Source: an uncultured Opitutia bacterium
GTDB taxonomy: Bacteria > Verrucomicrobiota > Verrucomicrobiia > Opitutales > Opitutaceae
Assembly: GCA_903825285.1 (NCBI GenBank)
Contig: CAIJZY010000060.1
Coordinates: 27,728-91,727, forward strand
Length of the DNA: 64,000 nucleotides
Direction: 5' to 3'
Part shown: piece after piece, positions 38,113-46,914 of the stretch
Layout of the letters: each line of letters begins with the position of its first letter
Position numbering within the stretch: position 1 is the first letter of the stretch
Notes under the pieces: generated by a model
The model's database searches: none
The model's input: the letters and a program-made list of their open reading frames with translations, nothing else
Told to the model about the DNA's origin: nothing
Program-made: the position numbers and the translations under genes

Positions 38113-38439
38113 ATGCCCGACCGACTCGACGATCTCCGCCGCCAGCGCGCGCTCGTGCAGGAGCAACTGGCCTGGCTCGATCGGGAGATCGCGTCGCTCA
38201 AGCAGCCGTCCCCTCCTTCCACGCCGGTTGCCGATGCGCCCGGATCGAGGCTTGTGCCGCCACCGGTGGATCCGGCGTTCGAAGTCCCGAATTACGAGCC
38301 AGATCCCATGAGCGCGCAGCGCGACACCCGCCGCGGCTGTCTGCTGCTCGCGGCCCTGGTGCTTGTGCTTCTCGCCGGCGCCGCTGTCGCAATTTATTAC
38401 CTCGGGTACCGCGATCATCCCGTCTTTTTTGCCCGGTAA
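38113..38439 (+). CDS. small coiled-coil membrane protein, unknown function
   Basis: 108 residues, unrecognised. An N-terminal helix (MPDRLDDLRRQRALVQEQLA, then WLDREIASLK) likely forms a coiled coil. A Pro-rich linker follows (about 32-65), then one membrane helix near the C-terminus (LLLAALVLVLLAGAAVAIYY, about 76-95) and a short tail HPVFFAR. This is a tail-anchored layout with the coiled coil in the cytosol. It is the first of three genes leading to the actin homologue at 38963, so it could be its membrane adaptor; that is inference from gene order. Confidence 0.7.
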   Translation: MPDRLDDLRRQRALVQEQLAWLDREIASLKQPSPPSTPVADAPGSRLVPPPVDPAFEVPNYEPDPMSAQRDTRRGCLLLAALVLVLLAGAAVAIYYLGYRDHPVFFAR

Positions 38440-38498
38440 GGTCGCTCCGGAAGATTTCCTCGAACCGGTCGGCCTGGCCCGGGTCTAGCGCGGCACAC

Positions 38499-38966
38499 TT
38501 GAGTGCCGAACCACTGCCCGATCAGTCCGCGTCCGCCTCGCCCCTCGGCGATCTGCCGCAGCTCTACCGCCGCATCTGCCTGTTGCGCGTCGCCCAGCGG
38601 ACTTCCGAAGCCCGACAGCTTGAGGCCTCAGCCCTGCCCCAGGCCCTCGCCACCGCGCACGCCGCGTGCGGTGAGGCCCGGATCGCGGACTTCATGGCCG
38701 CGGAGGAGGCGAAGGTCGCCGACGCACGCATGCTCGCCGAGCTGCTCGCTCCGCTCCTCGCGACTGAGCTCAACCTGTCATTCACCCCCTCACCGGCCGC
38801 GGTTCCAGCCCTCCAGCGCCCGGCCCCGTCGCCGCCGCACTCCGAGCCGCTCAGCATCGCCGACTTCATTGACGGCATGATCGCCCAGGAGCAGCCGGCA
38901 AGGACCTCCCCCTCTACCGCTTCAACGTCCTCGCGTCCGCAACCCACAATCCCACGATCGCCATGA
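38499..38966 (+). CDS. small helical protein coupled to the actin-like gene
   Basis: 155 residues from TTG 38499, unrecognised. The central part (about 17-90) is a long Ala/Leu-rich helical region (LPQLYRRICLLRVAQRTSEA, DFMAAEEAKVADARMLAELL). The rest is Pro/Ser-rich with a short SIADFIDGMIAQEQ helix near residue 125. Its stop overlaps the next start as ATGA, a strong sign of translational coupling, and supports reality despite the TTG start. It probably works with the actin homologue as a regulator or adaptor. Confidence 0.65.
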   Translation: MSAEPLPDQSASASPLGDLPQLYRRICLLRVAQRTSEARQLEASALPQALATAHAACGEARIADFMAAEEAKVADARMLAELLAPLLATELNLSFTPSPAAVPALQRPAPSPPHSEPLSIADFIDGMIAQEQPARTSPSTASTSSRPQPTIPRSP

Positions 38967-40129
38967 CCACCGCTGCCCTCGAAAAATCCACCGTTCCCGC
39001 CGCCCACGTCCCCAGCAACTCCGGTGCTCCCGCCGTTCAGACCCGTCCGCCGGTCCCCGGCTCCCGGCCCAAGATCATCCTCGTCGGCTTTGACCTTGGC
39101 ACCAACAAGTCCTGTGTCCTGACCGGCACCCCCGGCACCGTCGACCTGATCGTCAGCAAGGTCGTGCCCACGGTGGTCGGCTATGTGAAGGACGGCATCG
39201 TGGATGGCATCGTCGCGGGCAACCGCAGCATCCTCTTTGGCGACGACGCCCTTGCCAACCTGCTCCACGTCCGGCTGCTCGCGCCACTCGAGCAGGGCGT
39301 GATTGCCCACCCGGAGGCCGCGCGCGATTTCCTCCAGCATATCCGCACGCTCGTCGATCCCTCCGGCCAAGCCGAGATCCGGGCCGTCGTGGGCATGCCC
39401 GCGAATGCCGACGAGGTGGCGCGCGACAATGTCCGCCGCTGCGCCCACGGCGTCTTCGACCGCATCCTGCTGATTCCGGAGCCGTTCCTGGCCGCGCTGG
39501 GCTACCGCGACGACTCCCGCGTCGGTCAGCCCGGGTACATTGATCCGGTCGTCAATTCGCTCTTCATCGACATCGGCGGCGGCACGAGCGACCTCTGTCT
39601 GGTCCAGGGCTATTTCCCAACGCGCGAGGACCAGATCAGCATTCCGCTCGCCGGCGACGCCATGGATGAGATCCTTCAGGCCGAATTCAACCGCACCTAT
39701 CCCAACAACGGCCTTTCGCGTCACAAGGTGCGGGAACTGAAAGAGGCCCACGGCTACGTCGGGCCCAGCCGCCGGCCGCTCGAGGTCAAGGTCATCATGG
39801 GCGGCAAGGGCCGCACGCTGGAACTCGGCGACATCCTGGCCCAGGCCGGCAACACCCTCATCGACCGGATCTATCCCGCCCTGACGACTCTCATCCAGCG
39901 CGCCTCCGCCGACTCGGTCGTCACCCTGCTGCAAAACATCATCGTGACCGGTGGCGGCTCGCAGATCCGGGGCATCGACACGCTCCTCCAAAAGAAGCTC
40001 ACCGACGATGGCTACGAGAGCCCGAAGGTCCGTCTCGCCGGCCAGGACTACAAGCGTTACGTCGCCCTCGGCGCCCTCAAGGCCGCCCGAGCCGCCCGCG
40101 AGAACCAGTGGCAGGTGTTGCTCGGCTGA
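38963..40129 (+). CDS. MamK/ParM-like bacterial actin homologue
   Basis: 388-residue filament-forming ATPase candidate of the actin/Hsp70 superfamily. After a disordered Pro/Ala N-terminus (1-36) come phosphate-1 GFDLGTNKS (42-50), phosphate-2 FIDIGGGTSD (201-210) and the adenosine motif IIVTGGGSQI (326-335). Blocks VVGYVKDG, LFGDDAL, PLEQGVI and DLCLVQGYFPTREDQISIP follow the MamK pattern rather than MreB, and no membrane helix is visible. The upstream coupled gene and the tail-anchored protein are likely partners. Role (organelle positioning, cell shape or DNA segregation) is unknown; no magnetosome genes are present. Confidence 0.85.
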   Translation: MTTAALEKSTVPAAHVPSNSGAPAVQTRPPVPGSRPKIILVGFDLGTNKSCVLTGTPGTVDLIVSKVVPTVVGYVKDGIVDGIVAGNRSILFGDDALANLLHVRLLAPLEQGVIAHPEAARDFLQHIRTLVDPSGQAEIRAVVGMPANADEVARDNVRRCAHGVFDRILLIPEPFLAALGYRDDSRVGQPGYIDPVVNSLFIDIGGGTSDLCLVQGYFPTREDQISIPLAGDAMDEILQAEFNRTYPNNGLSRHKVRELKEAHGYVGPSRRPLEVKVIMGGKGRTLELGDILAQAGNTLIDRIYPALTTLIQRASADSVVTLLQNIIVTGGGSQIRGIDTLLQKKLTDDGYESPKVRLAGQDYKRYVALGALKAARAARENQWQVLLG

Positions 40130-40138
40130 ACCTGGGCA

Positions 40139-40262
40139 AGACCGGATACCGGATGCTTTCAGAAACGGTTCCTCGTCAGCGCCTGAATCACAGCTGGGCG
40201 CTGACGATCACGCCCAAAATCGTCTGACGAACCGCAGCCTCCGGTATCCGAAATCCGGTATC
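40139..40262. repeat. word-repeat hairpin F (7-nt words) with an inner perfect stem
   Basis: The outer arms use ACCGGAT words, left 40141-40154 and right 40240-40262, which pair imperfectly. An inner perfect 10-bp stem, CGTCAGCGCC (40174-40183) with GGCGCTGACG (40197-40206), lies between them. It occupies the whole 136-bp gap between the convergent actin and pheA genes. Confidence 0.8.
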
Positions 40263-40265
40263 GCA

Positions 40266-41345
40266 TCAGCTCGCCGCCGGGTAGCTGCCGAGCCACTTCA
40301 CGAGCGGGCAGAATTTCTGCAGCTCGGCGAGGGCCTCCTTCATCGCGGGGTCGTTGTAGTGGCCCGTGACATCGATGAAGAAATAGTAGTCCCACGGACG
40401 CTTCTTGCTCGGGCGGGACTCGATCTTCGAGAGGTTGATGCCGCGCTCCGCCAGGGGCATGAGCATCTTCAGCAGCGAGCCCGAATGCGACGCCGCCGCA
40501 TCGCCCAGCGAGATGGCGAAACTGGTCATGTCCTTGCCGCCGCCGACCGCGCCGGATGGCTTCTTGCCCAGCACGAAGAAGCGCGTGGTGTTGTCGGCCT
40601 TGTCCTGGATGTTCTTCACCACGATCGGCACCTGGTAGGTCGTGGCCGCCAGCTCGCTGGCCACCGCGGCCGAGCCGGGTTCGTCCTTCGCGATCTGCAC
40701 GGCGCGCGCCGTGCTCGGGGCCTCGATCAGCTGGGCGTGCGGCACATGGCGCAGGAGCCAGTTCCGGCACTGGGCCAGCGCCTGGTCCTTGGAATAGACG
40801 CGCTCGATCCGCTCGAGCGGCGACGCCGAGATCAGGGCATGCGTGATCTCCAGGTAGATCTGGGCGACGACCTTCAGGTCGGACTCCACGAAGTGGTCGA
40901 GCGCGTCGCGCACCGACCCCTCGGTCGAGTTCTCGATCGGGATCACCGCGTAGTCGGCCTCGCCCTTCTCCACCGCGGTGAAGAGGTCGCCGATGTTCGC
41001 CATCGCATGGTAGTCCACGCTCGCGCCGAATTTCTTCATCGCCGCCATGTGCGTGTTGGTCGCCTCGGGCCCGAGATAGGCGATCAGCAGCGGCTTCTCC
41101 AGCGCGATGGCGGCGGACATGATCTCGCGGTAGATGGCGCGCAGCGCCTCGGTCTTGATCGGCCCCTGATTCTGCGTCGCGACCTTGGCGAGCACGGCCT
41201 CCTCGCGCTCGGCCACATAAATCTGCCCGCCCTGGCTGCGCTTCAGCTGGCCGATCTGCGCGGCCAGCTTGAGCCGCTCGTTGAGCACCTCGACCAGCTG
41301 GCGGTCGAGGCGGTCAATCTGCTCGCGGATCGCGTTGAGGTCCAT
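40266..41345 (-). CDS. pheA: chorismate mutase / prephenate dehydratase (P-protein)
   Basis: Bifunctional enzyme converting chorismate to phenylpyruvate for phenylalanine synthesis. ATG 41345 gives 359 residues. The chorismate mutase domain (1-85) has MDLNAIREQIDRLDRQLVEV with the active-site Arg/Lys. The dehydratase domain has IENSTEGSVRDALD and the catalytic Thr in NTTRFFVLG. The C-terminal ACT domain (GSLLKMLMPLAERGINLSKI, ESRPSKKRPWDYYFFID) predicts feedback inhibition by phenylalanine. The start lies 1 bp after the scpB stop, with a GGAGG shortly upstream. Confidence 0.96.
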   Translation of the reverse strand: MDLNAIREQIDRLDRQLVEVLNERLKLAAQIGQLKRSQGGQIYVAEREEAVLAKVATQNQGPIKTEALRAIYREIMSAAIALEKPLLIAYLGPEATNTHMAAMKKFGASVDYHAMANIGDLFTAVEKGEADYAVIPIENSTEGSVRDALDHFVESDLKVVAQIYLEITHALISASPLERIERVYSKDQALAQCRNWLLRHVPHAQLIEAPSTARAVQIAKDEPGSAAVASELAATTYQVPIVVKNIQDKADNTTRFFVLGKKPSGAVGGGKDMTSFAISLGDAAASHSGSLLKMLMPLAERGINLSKIESRPSKKRPWDYYFFIDVTGHYNDPAMKEALAELQKFCPLVKWLGSYPAAS

Positions 41346-41346
41346 G

Positions 41347-42168
41347 TCAGGAGGCCGCCGGCGGCTCGCCGACCGGCGCGGTGGCGGGTGCATTGGCCGC
41401 GCCCTCGAGCGGCAGCTGCTCGTCCGACAGGCCCATGTCCGTGTCGCCCAGCTTCGGGGCGTTGGTGGAATTCTCCAGCCAGGCGTCGATCTGCCGTGAC
41501 GACAGCACGTCGGAGGCGGGCAGCTCGTCGAGCGACTTGATGCCCACGAACTCCAGGAAGTGATCCGTGGTCCCGTACTGGATGGGACGCCCCGGCAGGT
41601 CGGCGCGGCCCACGACGTAGATCAGCTCGCGCTCCAGCAGCTTGTTCACGCCGGCCTCGGCCGAGACGCCGCGGATGGTCTCGATCTCGGTGCGGGTGAC
41701 CGGCTGCCGGTACGCCACGATCGCGAGGGTCTCGACGGAGGACTGGCTGAGCTTCACCGGCGGCGGCTCGGCGCGCAGGATGCGGACCCACCGCGCGAAC
41801 CGCGGGTGCGTCACGAGCCGGTAGCCGTTCGAGCCCTCGATCAGCAGCAGGCCGTCGTCCGCCGCCTTCAGCTCGAGGGAAATCGCGTCCATCGCCTCGC
41901 GGATCTGCGTGACCGTGACCAGCGACGGCACGTCCTGGTAAAGCTCGGCATCCTCCGGCGGCTCGGCGAAGACCTCGGGGACCTCGTCCACCACGGGCGC
42001 CGGGGCCTCGGCGGCGGGCGCGCCGGGGGGACCGGCGGGCTCCTCGACCAGCGGCAGGACGCCCTGTTCATGGAACCGCGCAAAGGTGTCCTGGATGTCC
42101 TTGACCGAGAGGGTCTGGCTGGAGGAAAGCAGCAGTGCTTTGAGCACCTTTTTCAGGTTGAAGGCCAT
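41347..42168 (-). CDS. scpB: segregation and condensation protein B
   Basis: Winged-helix subunit of the SMC-ScpAB chromosome condensin. ATG 42168 (MAFNLKKVLKALLLSSSQTL) gives 273 residues. A Pro/Ala insert at about 43-65 separates the first helices from the core: EAMDAISLELKAADDGLLLI, QSSVETLAIVAYRQPVTRTE, IRGVSAEAGVNKLLERELIY and YGTTDHFLEFVGI. A variable acidic tail follows. scpA is not in the window. It is divergent from ilvD (127-bp gap without recognisable sites) and runs into pheA. Confidence 0.93.
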   Translation of the reverse strand: MAFNLKKVLKALLLSSSQTLSVKDIQDTFARFHEQGVLPLVEEPAGPPGAPAAEAPAPVVDEVPEVFAEPPEDAELYQDVPSLVTVTQIREAMDAISLELKAADDGLLLIEGSNGYRLVTHPRFARWVRILRAEPPPVKLSQSSVETLAIVAYRQPVTRTEIETIRGVSAEAGVNKLLERELIYVVGRADLPGRPIQYGTTDHFLEFVGIKSLDELPASDVLSSRQIDAWLENSTNAPKLGDTDMGLSDEQLPLEGAANAPATAPVGEPPAAS

Positions 42169-42295
42169 GCGGGGAAGTTCCGCCCAGTGAATGCGGCGCG
42201 CGGGAGGTGAAGCAATCCCGAAACGCAGGATTTCCGCGCGGCCCGACATGCGGCTTGCCCGCACCGGCGGCGTTTGGTTCGCTTCCCTCCCGACC

Positions 42296-43996
42296 ATGAG
42301 TTCTCCGACCGATCCCACCCGCAAATTTTCCTCCATCGTGCACGACGGCCCGGACCGCGCGCCCGCCCGCTCGATGCTCCGCACCGTCGGCTTCGGCGAC
42401 GCCGATTTCCACAAGTCCGTCGTCGGCATCGCCTCGACCTGGAGCATGGTGACGCCGTGCAACATGCACATCGACCAGCTCGCGCGCGAGGCCGAGACCG
42501 GCGCCAACGCCGCGGGCGGCAAGGCGATCATCTTCGGCACCATCACCGTGTCGGACGGCATCAGCATGGGCACCCCGGGCATGCGCTACTCGCTCGTCTC
42601 CCGCGAGGTCATCGCCGACTCGATCGAAACGGTCGCGGGCGCCGAGGGCTTCGACGCCGTGGTCGCGATCGGCGGCTGCGACAAGAACATGCCGGGCTGC
42701 ATCATGGCGCTGGCCCGGCTCAACCGCCCCGGCGTCTTCGTCTACGGCGGCACCATCCTCCCCGGCATCCACCCGGAGTCCAAGCGCGAGTGCGACATCG
42801 TCTCGGTCTTCGAGGCCGTCGGCCAGCACGCCGCCCACAAGCTGGACGACGCCGGCCTGCACGCGGTCGAGAACTGCTCGATCCCCGGCCCCGGCTCCTG
42901 CGGCGGCATGTACACGGCCAACACCATGGCCTGCGCCATCGAGGCGCTGGGCATGAGCCTGCCCAACAGCTCCGCGCAGATCGCGATCAGCCAGGAGAAG
43001 AAGGACGACTGCCGTCGCGCCGGCGAGGCCGCCCTCGCGCTGCTCAAGGCCAACCTGCGCCCGCGCGACATCATGACGAAAAAGGCGTTCGAGAACGCCA
43101 TCACCGTCGTGATCGCGCTCGGCGGCTCGACCAATGCGGTCCTCCACCTGCTCGCCATCGCGCACACCGCGAACGTGAAGCTCTCGATCGACGACTTCAC
43201 CCGCATCGGCCGCAAGGTCCCGGTCCTCGCCGATCTCAAGCCGTCGGGCAAATACGGCATGGCCCATCTCTCGCGCATCGGCGGCCTGATGCCGCTCATG
43301 AAGATGCTGCTCGACGCCGGCCTCCTCCACGGCGACTGCCTCACCGTCACCGGCCGCACGCTCGCGGACAACCTGCGCCATGTCGGCCCCTATCCCAAGG
43401 ACCAGGACGTCGTCCACCCGCTCTCCCATCCGATCAAGCCGGACAGCCACCTGCGCATCCTCTATGGCAACCTCGCCCCCGAGGGCGCCGTGGCCAAGAT
43501 CACCGGCAAGGAGGGCCTGACCTTCTCCGGCAAGGCCATCACGTTCGAGTCGGAGGAGGCCGCGCTCAAGGCCATCCTCGCCAACCGCGTGAAGGCCGGC
43601 CACGTCATTGTCATCCGCAACGAGGGTCCCCGCGGCGGCCCGGGCATGCGCGAGATGCTCAGCCCGACCTCCGCCATCATGGGCCAGGGCCTGGGCAAGG
43701 TGGTCGCGCTCATCACCGACGGACGCTTCTCGGGCGGCAGCCACGGCTTCGTCGTCGGCCACATCACGCCGGAGGCCTTTTCCGGCGGGCCGCTCGCGCT
43801 GGTGAAGAACGGCGACACGATCACGATCGACGCCGTCCGCAACGAGCTGAACCTCGTCCTGCCCGCCAAGGAGATCGCCGCCCGCCGCAAGGCCTGGAAG
43901 CCCCGCCCGCCGAAGGAGAACCGCGGCGCGCTCGCCAAGTACGCCAAGCTCGTCACCAGCGCCTCCGAGGGCGCCGTCACGGACAAGTACCTTTAA
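42296..43996 (+). CDS. ilvD: dihydroxy-acid dehydratase
   Basis: Fe-S enzyme of valine, leucine and isoleucine synthesis. ATG 42296 gives 566 residues, the family length. Cluster-ligand cysteines are Cys55 (TPCNMH), Cys128 ([10 protein letters not shown]) and Cys202 ([13 protein letters not shown]). The conserved end blocks [15 protein letters not shown] and [20 protein letters not shown] are intact. No other ilv gene is adjacent and no leader peptide or T-box is seen upstream. A word-repeat hairpin separates it from pgi. Confidence 0.97.
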   Translation: MSSPTDPTRKFSSIVHDGPDRAPARSMLRTVGFGDADFHKSVVGIASTWSMVTPCNMHIDQLAREAETGANAAGGKAIIFGTITVSDGISMGTPGMRYSLVSREVIADSIETVAGAEGFDAVVAIGGCDKNMPGCIMALARLNRPGVFVYGGTILPGIHPESKRECDIVSVFEAVGQHAAHKLDDAGLHAVENCSIPGPGSCGGMYTANTMACAIEALGMSLPNSSAQIAISQEKKDDCRRAGEAALALLKANLRPRDIMTKKAFENAITVVIALGGSTNAVLHLLAIAHTANVKLSIDDFTRIGRKVPVLADLKPSGKYGMAHLSRIGGLMPLMKMLLDAGLLHGDCLTVTGRTLADNLRHVGPYPKDQDVVHPLSHPIKPDSHLRILYGNLAPEGAVAKITGKEGLTFSGKAITFESEEAALKAILANRVKAGHVIVIRNEGPRGGPGMREMLSPTSAIMGQGLGKVVALITDGRFSGGSHGFVVGHITPEAFSGGPLALVKNGDTITIDAVRNELNLVLPAKEIAARRKAWKPRPPKENRGALAKYAKLVTSASEGAVTDKYL

Positions 43997-44003
43997 TATT
44001 TTT

Positions 44004-44124
44004 GAGTAGTGAGTAGTGTGTAGCGCGTGGCGAGCATCCCTCACCGTCGGCCAATAAATTTCCGATACTCCGCTGTCGTCCTACGCGCTACCCGCTACTC
44101 ACTACTCGCTACTCACCACTCGCA
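44004..44124. repeat. word-repeat hairpin G (strict 7-nt words)
   Basis: Left arm 44004-44035 repeats GAGTAGT-type words. Right arm 44081-44124 repeats CTACTCG-type words six times with an exact 7-nt step and then ends 8 bp before the pgi ATG. The arms are complementary but differ in word number. It fills the 136-bp ilvD-pgi gap and would form the pgi mRNA leader. Confidence 0.88.
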
Positions 44125-44132
44125 ACTGCCCC

Positions 44133-45716
44133 ATGAACTGGTCCCGCTTCAAGTCGCACTTCTGCCACCACGCCGGCCTCGGGTTCTCGCTCGACGTCAG
44201 CCGCATGGCGTTCCCGGACGAATTCCTCGCGACGATGGCGCCGCGGATGACCCAGGCCTTCGCCGACATGGCCGCGCTGGAAAAGGGCGCGATCGCCAAT
44301 CCCGATGAGCAGCGCATGGTCGGACACTACTGGCTGCGCGCGCCGCAGCTGGCCCCGACGCCCGAGCTGACGCGCGAGATCACGACGAGGCTCGAGTCCA
44401 TCCTGGCCTTCGCCGCCCGCGTCCACGCCGGCGAGGTCGCCGGCCCCAGGGGCCGCTTCCGCCACCTGCTCGTCATCGGCATCGGCGGCTCCGCCCTCGG
44501 CCCGCAGCTCGTGAGCCACGCGCTGGGCCAGCCGCGCCGGGACAAGCTCGCGGTGTCGTTCTTCGACAACACCGACCCCGACGGCATCGACTACGTCCTC
44601 GCCGGGCTCCGCGGACAGCTCGCCCGCACGCTCGTGGTCGTCATCTCCAAGTCCGGCGGCACCGCCGAGACCCGCAACGGCATGCTCGAGGCCATGGCCG
44701 CCTACCGCGCGGCGGGGCTCGACCCGGCGAAGCACTTCGTCGCCGTGACCGGAGCCGGCTCCAAGCTCGACGCCACCGCTGTGGCCGAGGGCTGGCTCGC
44801 CCGCTTTCCGATGTGGGACTGGGTCGGCGGCCGCACCTCCGAGCTCTGCGCCGTTGGCCTGCTCCCCGCCGCCCTCCAGGGCATCGATGTCAAGGCGCTG
44901 CTCGCCGGCGCTGCCGCCATGGACGAGGTCACCCGTCAGCCCGTCATCGCCCAGAACCCGGCCGCCCTGCTGGCGCTCATGTGGTACTTCGCGACCGACG
45001 GCCGCGGGTCCAAGGACATGGTCGTGCTCCCCTACAAGGACCGCCTCCTGCTCTTCTCGCGCTACCTGCAGCAGCTCGTGATGGAGTCGCTCGGCAAGGA
45101 GCACGATCTCCAGGGACGCGTGGTCAACCAGGGCATTGCGGTCTACGGCAACAAGGGGTCGACCGACCAGCACGCCTACGTGCAGCAGCTGCGCGACGGC
45201 GTGCCGAACTTCTTCGTCACCTTCATCGAGGTCCTCCAGGACCGCGGCACGAAGTCCTCCCTCGAGGTCGAGCCGGGCGTCACCGCCGGCGACTACCTGC
45301 AGGGCTTCCTCCTCGGCACGCGCGAGGCCCTGAGCGAGAAGCTGCGGCAATCGGTCACCCTCACCCTGCCCGATGTCTCGGCACACTCCCTCGGCATGCT
45401 GATCGCCCTCTACGAGCGCGTGGTCGGACTCTACGCCTCGCTCATCGGCATCAACGCCTACCACCAGCCCGGTGTTGAGGCGGGCAAGAAGGCCGCGGGC
45501 GGCGTCATTGCGCTCAAGCTCCGGGTCGCCGCCGCCCTTCGCGCCGCCCCGGGCCAGCCGCTCACCCCCGAGGAACTGGCGCAGCAGCTCGGCGTGCCGG
45601 ACCAGGCCGAGCTGGTGTTCAAGATCCTCGAGCACCTTGCCGCCAACCGCGCCAGCGGCATCCGGAAGCGCGCCAAAACTCCCTGGCACCAGTCCCGTTA
45701 CCTCGCCAAAGCCTGA
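44133..45716 (+). CDS. pgi: glucose-6-phosphate isomerase
   Basis: Interconverts glucose-6-phosphate and fructose-6-phosphate. The 527 residues contain the sugar-phosphate sites [14 protein letters not shown] and [14 protein letters not shown], the core [16 protein letters not shown], the catalytic Glu region in [15 protein letters not shown] and the Lys region [13 protein letters not shown]. The extreme C-terminus ([16 protein letters not shown]) is basic. The start codon lies directly behind the repeat arm of hairpin G and lacks a Shine-Dalgarno sequence. Confidence 0.95.
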   Translation: MNWSRFKSHFCHHAGLGFSLDVSRMAFPDEFLATMAPRMTQAFADMAALEKGAIANPDEQRMVGHYWLRAPQLAPTPELTREITTRLESILAFAARVHAGEVAGPRGRFRHLLVIGIGGSALGPQLVSHALGQPRRDKLAVSFFDNTDPDGIDYVLAGLRGQLARTLVVVISKSGGTAETRNGMLEAMAAYRAAGLDPAKHFVAVTGAGSKLDATAVAEGWLARFPMWDWVGGRTSELCAVGLLPAALQGIDVKALLAGAAAMDEVTRQPVIAQNPAALLALMWYFATDGRGSKDMVVLPYKDRLLLFSRYLQQLVMESLGKEHDLQGRVVNQGIAVYGNKGSTDQHAYVQQLRDGVPNFFVTFIEVLQDRGTKSSLEVEPGVTAGDYLQGFLLGTREALSEKLRQSVTLTLPDVSAHSLGMLIALYERVVGLYASLIGINAYHQPGVEAGKKAAGGVIALKLRVAAALRAAPGQPLTPEELAQQLGVPDQAELVFKILEHLAANRASGIRKRAKTPWHQSRYLAKA

Positions 45717-45724
45717 GTTTTGGT

Positions 45725-45868
45725 CACCACGAAAAACACGAAACCCACGAAATCAGGCGGATCAGGCCCCAGACAGATGTGTGCCCGAGACCCAGTTTTG
45801 GGCAACGCACACGCTCGATCCATGCTCGGAATGAATTTCCATTCGTGGGTTTCGTGTATTTCGTGGTG
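45725..45868. repeat. word-repeat hairpin H (9-nt CACGAAA words)
   Basis: Arms 45725-45751 and 45842-45868 are inverted copies with one mismatch in 27. Each is built from three CACGAAAnn words with a strict 9-nt step. The loop is 90 nt. It begins 8 bp after the pgi stop. Confidence 0.9.
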
Positions 45869-45970
45869 GCCTCCCGTCCGCTGAACGGAACCAACCCCGC
45901 GCGCGCGGTTCCCATTCCCGACACCTGACGACTTGCACACCGCCCCCTCACCCTGTTAACCACCTCGCCA

Positions 45971-46135
45971 ATGAACTCCCTTAAGAAACCCGTCTTTGCC
46001 CTGCTGCTGCTGGCGTTCGGCGCCCTGCTCGGCGGTTGCACCTCAAAGACTGAGAAGGACAGCTCCATTCCCTGGAGCCGTCCGGCCGACTGGGAAGGCC
46101 AGATTCCCGGCATGGGCAGCGGCTACGGCCACTGA
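45971..46135 (+). CDS. small 54-residue lipoprotein
   Basis: Short gene opened by ATG 45971 and ending TGA 46133-46135. The product has a signal peptide (KKPVFALLLLAFGALLGG) with lipobox LLGGC, lipidated at Cys23, and a mature part of 32 residues with the compact motif IPWSRPADWEGQIPGMG. The predicted location is the outer membrane or the outer face of the inner membrane. Function unknown. It has its own strong terminator at 46159 and follows hairpin H, so it is probably an independent transcription unit. Confidence 0.8.
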   Translation: MNSLKKPVFALLLLAFGALLGGCTSKTEKDSSIPWSRPADWEGQIPGMGSGYGH

Positions 46136-46158
46136 GTTCCCCTTGAATCTTCTGCACC

Positions 46159-46186
46159 AAAATCCGGCCCACGGCCGGATTTTTTT
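46159..46186 (+). terminator. rho-independent terminator of the small lipoprotein gene
   Basis: ATCCGGCC pairs with GGCCGGAT around CAC, flanked by A4 and T6. It ends at the base before the rsmI ATG, so rsmI must start from read-through or from a promoter inside this gap. Confidence 0.93.
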
Positions 46187-46909
46187 ATGAGCGAACCCCC
46201 CGCCAACCCCTCGCTCGCCGCCCAGCCCGGCCACCTCTACGTCGTGGCCACGCCGATCGGCAATCTCGCCGACCTCACTGAACGCGCCCGGGCCATCCTG
46301 GGCGGCGTCGACCTGGTCGCCTGCGAGGATACCCGCACCACCGGCGCGCTGCTGACCCGCCTCGGGCTGCGCCGCGACCTGGTGGCGTACCACGAGCACA
46401 ACGAGCTCGCGATGGCCGAGACGCTCGCCACGCAGATCGCCGCCGGCAAGTCCGTCGCGGTCGTCAGCGACGCCGGCACGCCCGCCCTCAGTGACCCGGG
46501 CTTCCGCCTGGTCCGCGCCTGCCGCCGCCGCGGCCTGCCGGTCATCCCGGTGCCCGGCCCGAGCGCCCTCACCGCCGTGCTCAGCGCCGCCGGACTGCCC
46601 ACCAATGGTTTCCTCTACGTCGGTTTCCTCCCGCCGAAGAGCGCCGCGCGGATCGCGTTTTACGAGAAGCACCGCGACTTCCCCTACACGCTCGCCCTCT
46701 ACGAGAGCTGCCACCGCATCGACAAGGCGGTCGCCGAGATCGTCGCCACGCTCGGCCCGACCCGCGTCATCTGCGTCGCCAAGGAGGTCACCAAGGTCCA
46801 CGAGACGTTCTGGGTCGGTCCCGCGGGCGACGTGCAGGCCCGCCTTGCGCAGGCCAGCCTCAAGGGCGAGTTCGTCCTGCTCATCGCCCCCGGCGATTTC
46901 CAACTCTAG
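46187..46909 (+). CDS. rsmI: 16S rRNA (cytidine1402-2'-O)-methyltransferase
   Basis: SAM-dependent tetrapyrrole-methylase-fold enzyme that methylates the ribose of C1402 in the decoding centre. The 240 residues show LYVVATPIGNLADLTERA (about 15-32), CEDTRTTGALL, VVSDAGTPALSDPG and VIPVPGPSALTAVL, then GFLPPKS. The start at 46187 immediately follows a terminator T-run, which is unusual. The Ppx/GppA gene follows 5 bp after its stop. Confidence 0.95.
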   Translation: MSEPPANPSLAAQPGHLYVVATPIGNLADLTERARAILGGVDLVACEDTRTTGALLTRLGLRRDLVAYHEHNELAMAETLATQIAAGKSVAVVSDAGTPALSDPGFRLVRACRRRGLPVIPVPGPSALTAVLSAAGLPTNGFLYVGFLPPKSAARIAFYEKHRDFPYTLALYESCHRIDKAVAEIVATLGPTRVICVAKEVTKVHETFWVGPAGDVQARLAQASLKGEFVLLIAPGDFQL

Positions 46910-46914
46910 CCGTC

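Noticed and set aside
42169..42295. Possible leader or riboswitch before ilvD
   Set aside because: No leader peptide with branched-chain codons, no terminator/antiterminator pair and no known riboswitch pattern is visible.
44081..44124. Possible short CRISPR-like or simple tandem array
   Set aside because: The 7-nt words are contiguous without spacers and are complementary to a second arm, so this is the word-repeat hairpin G rather than a CRISPR or plain microsatellite.
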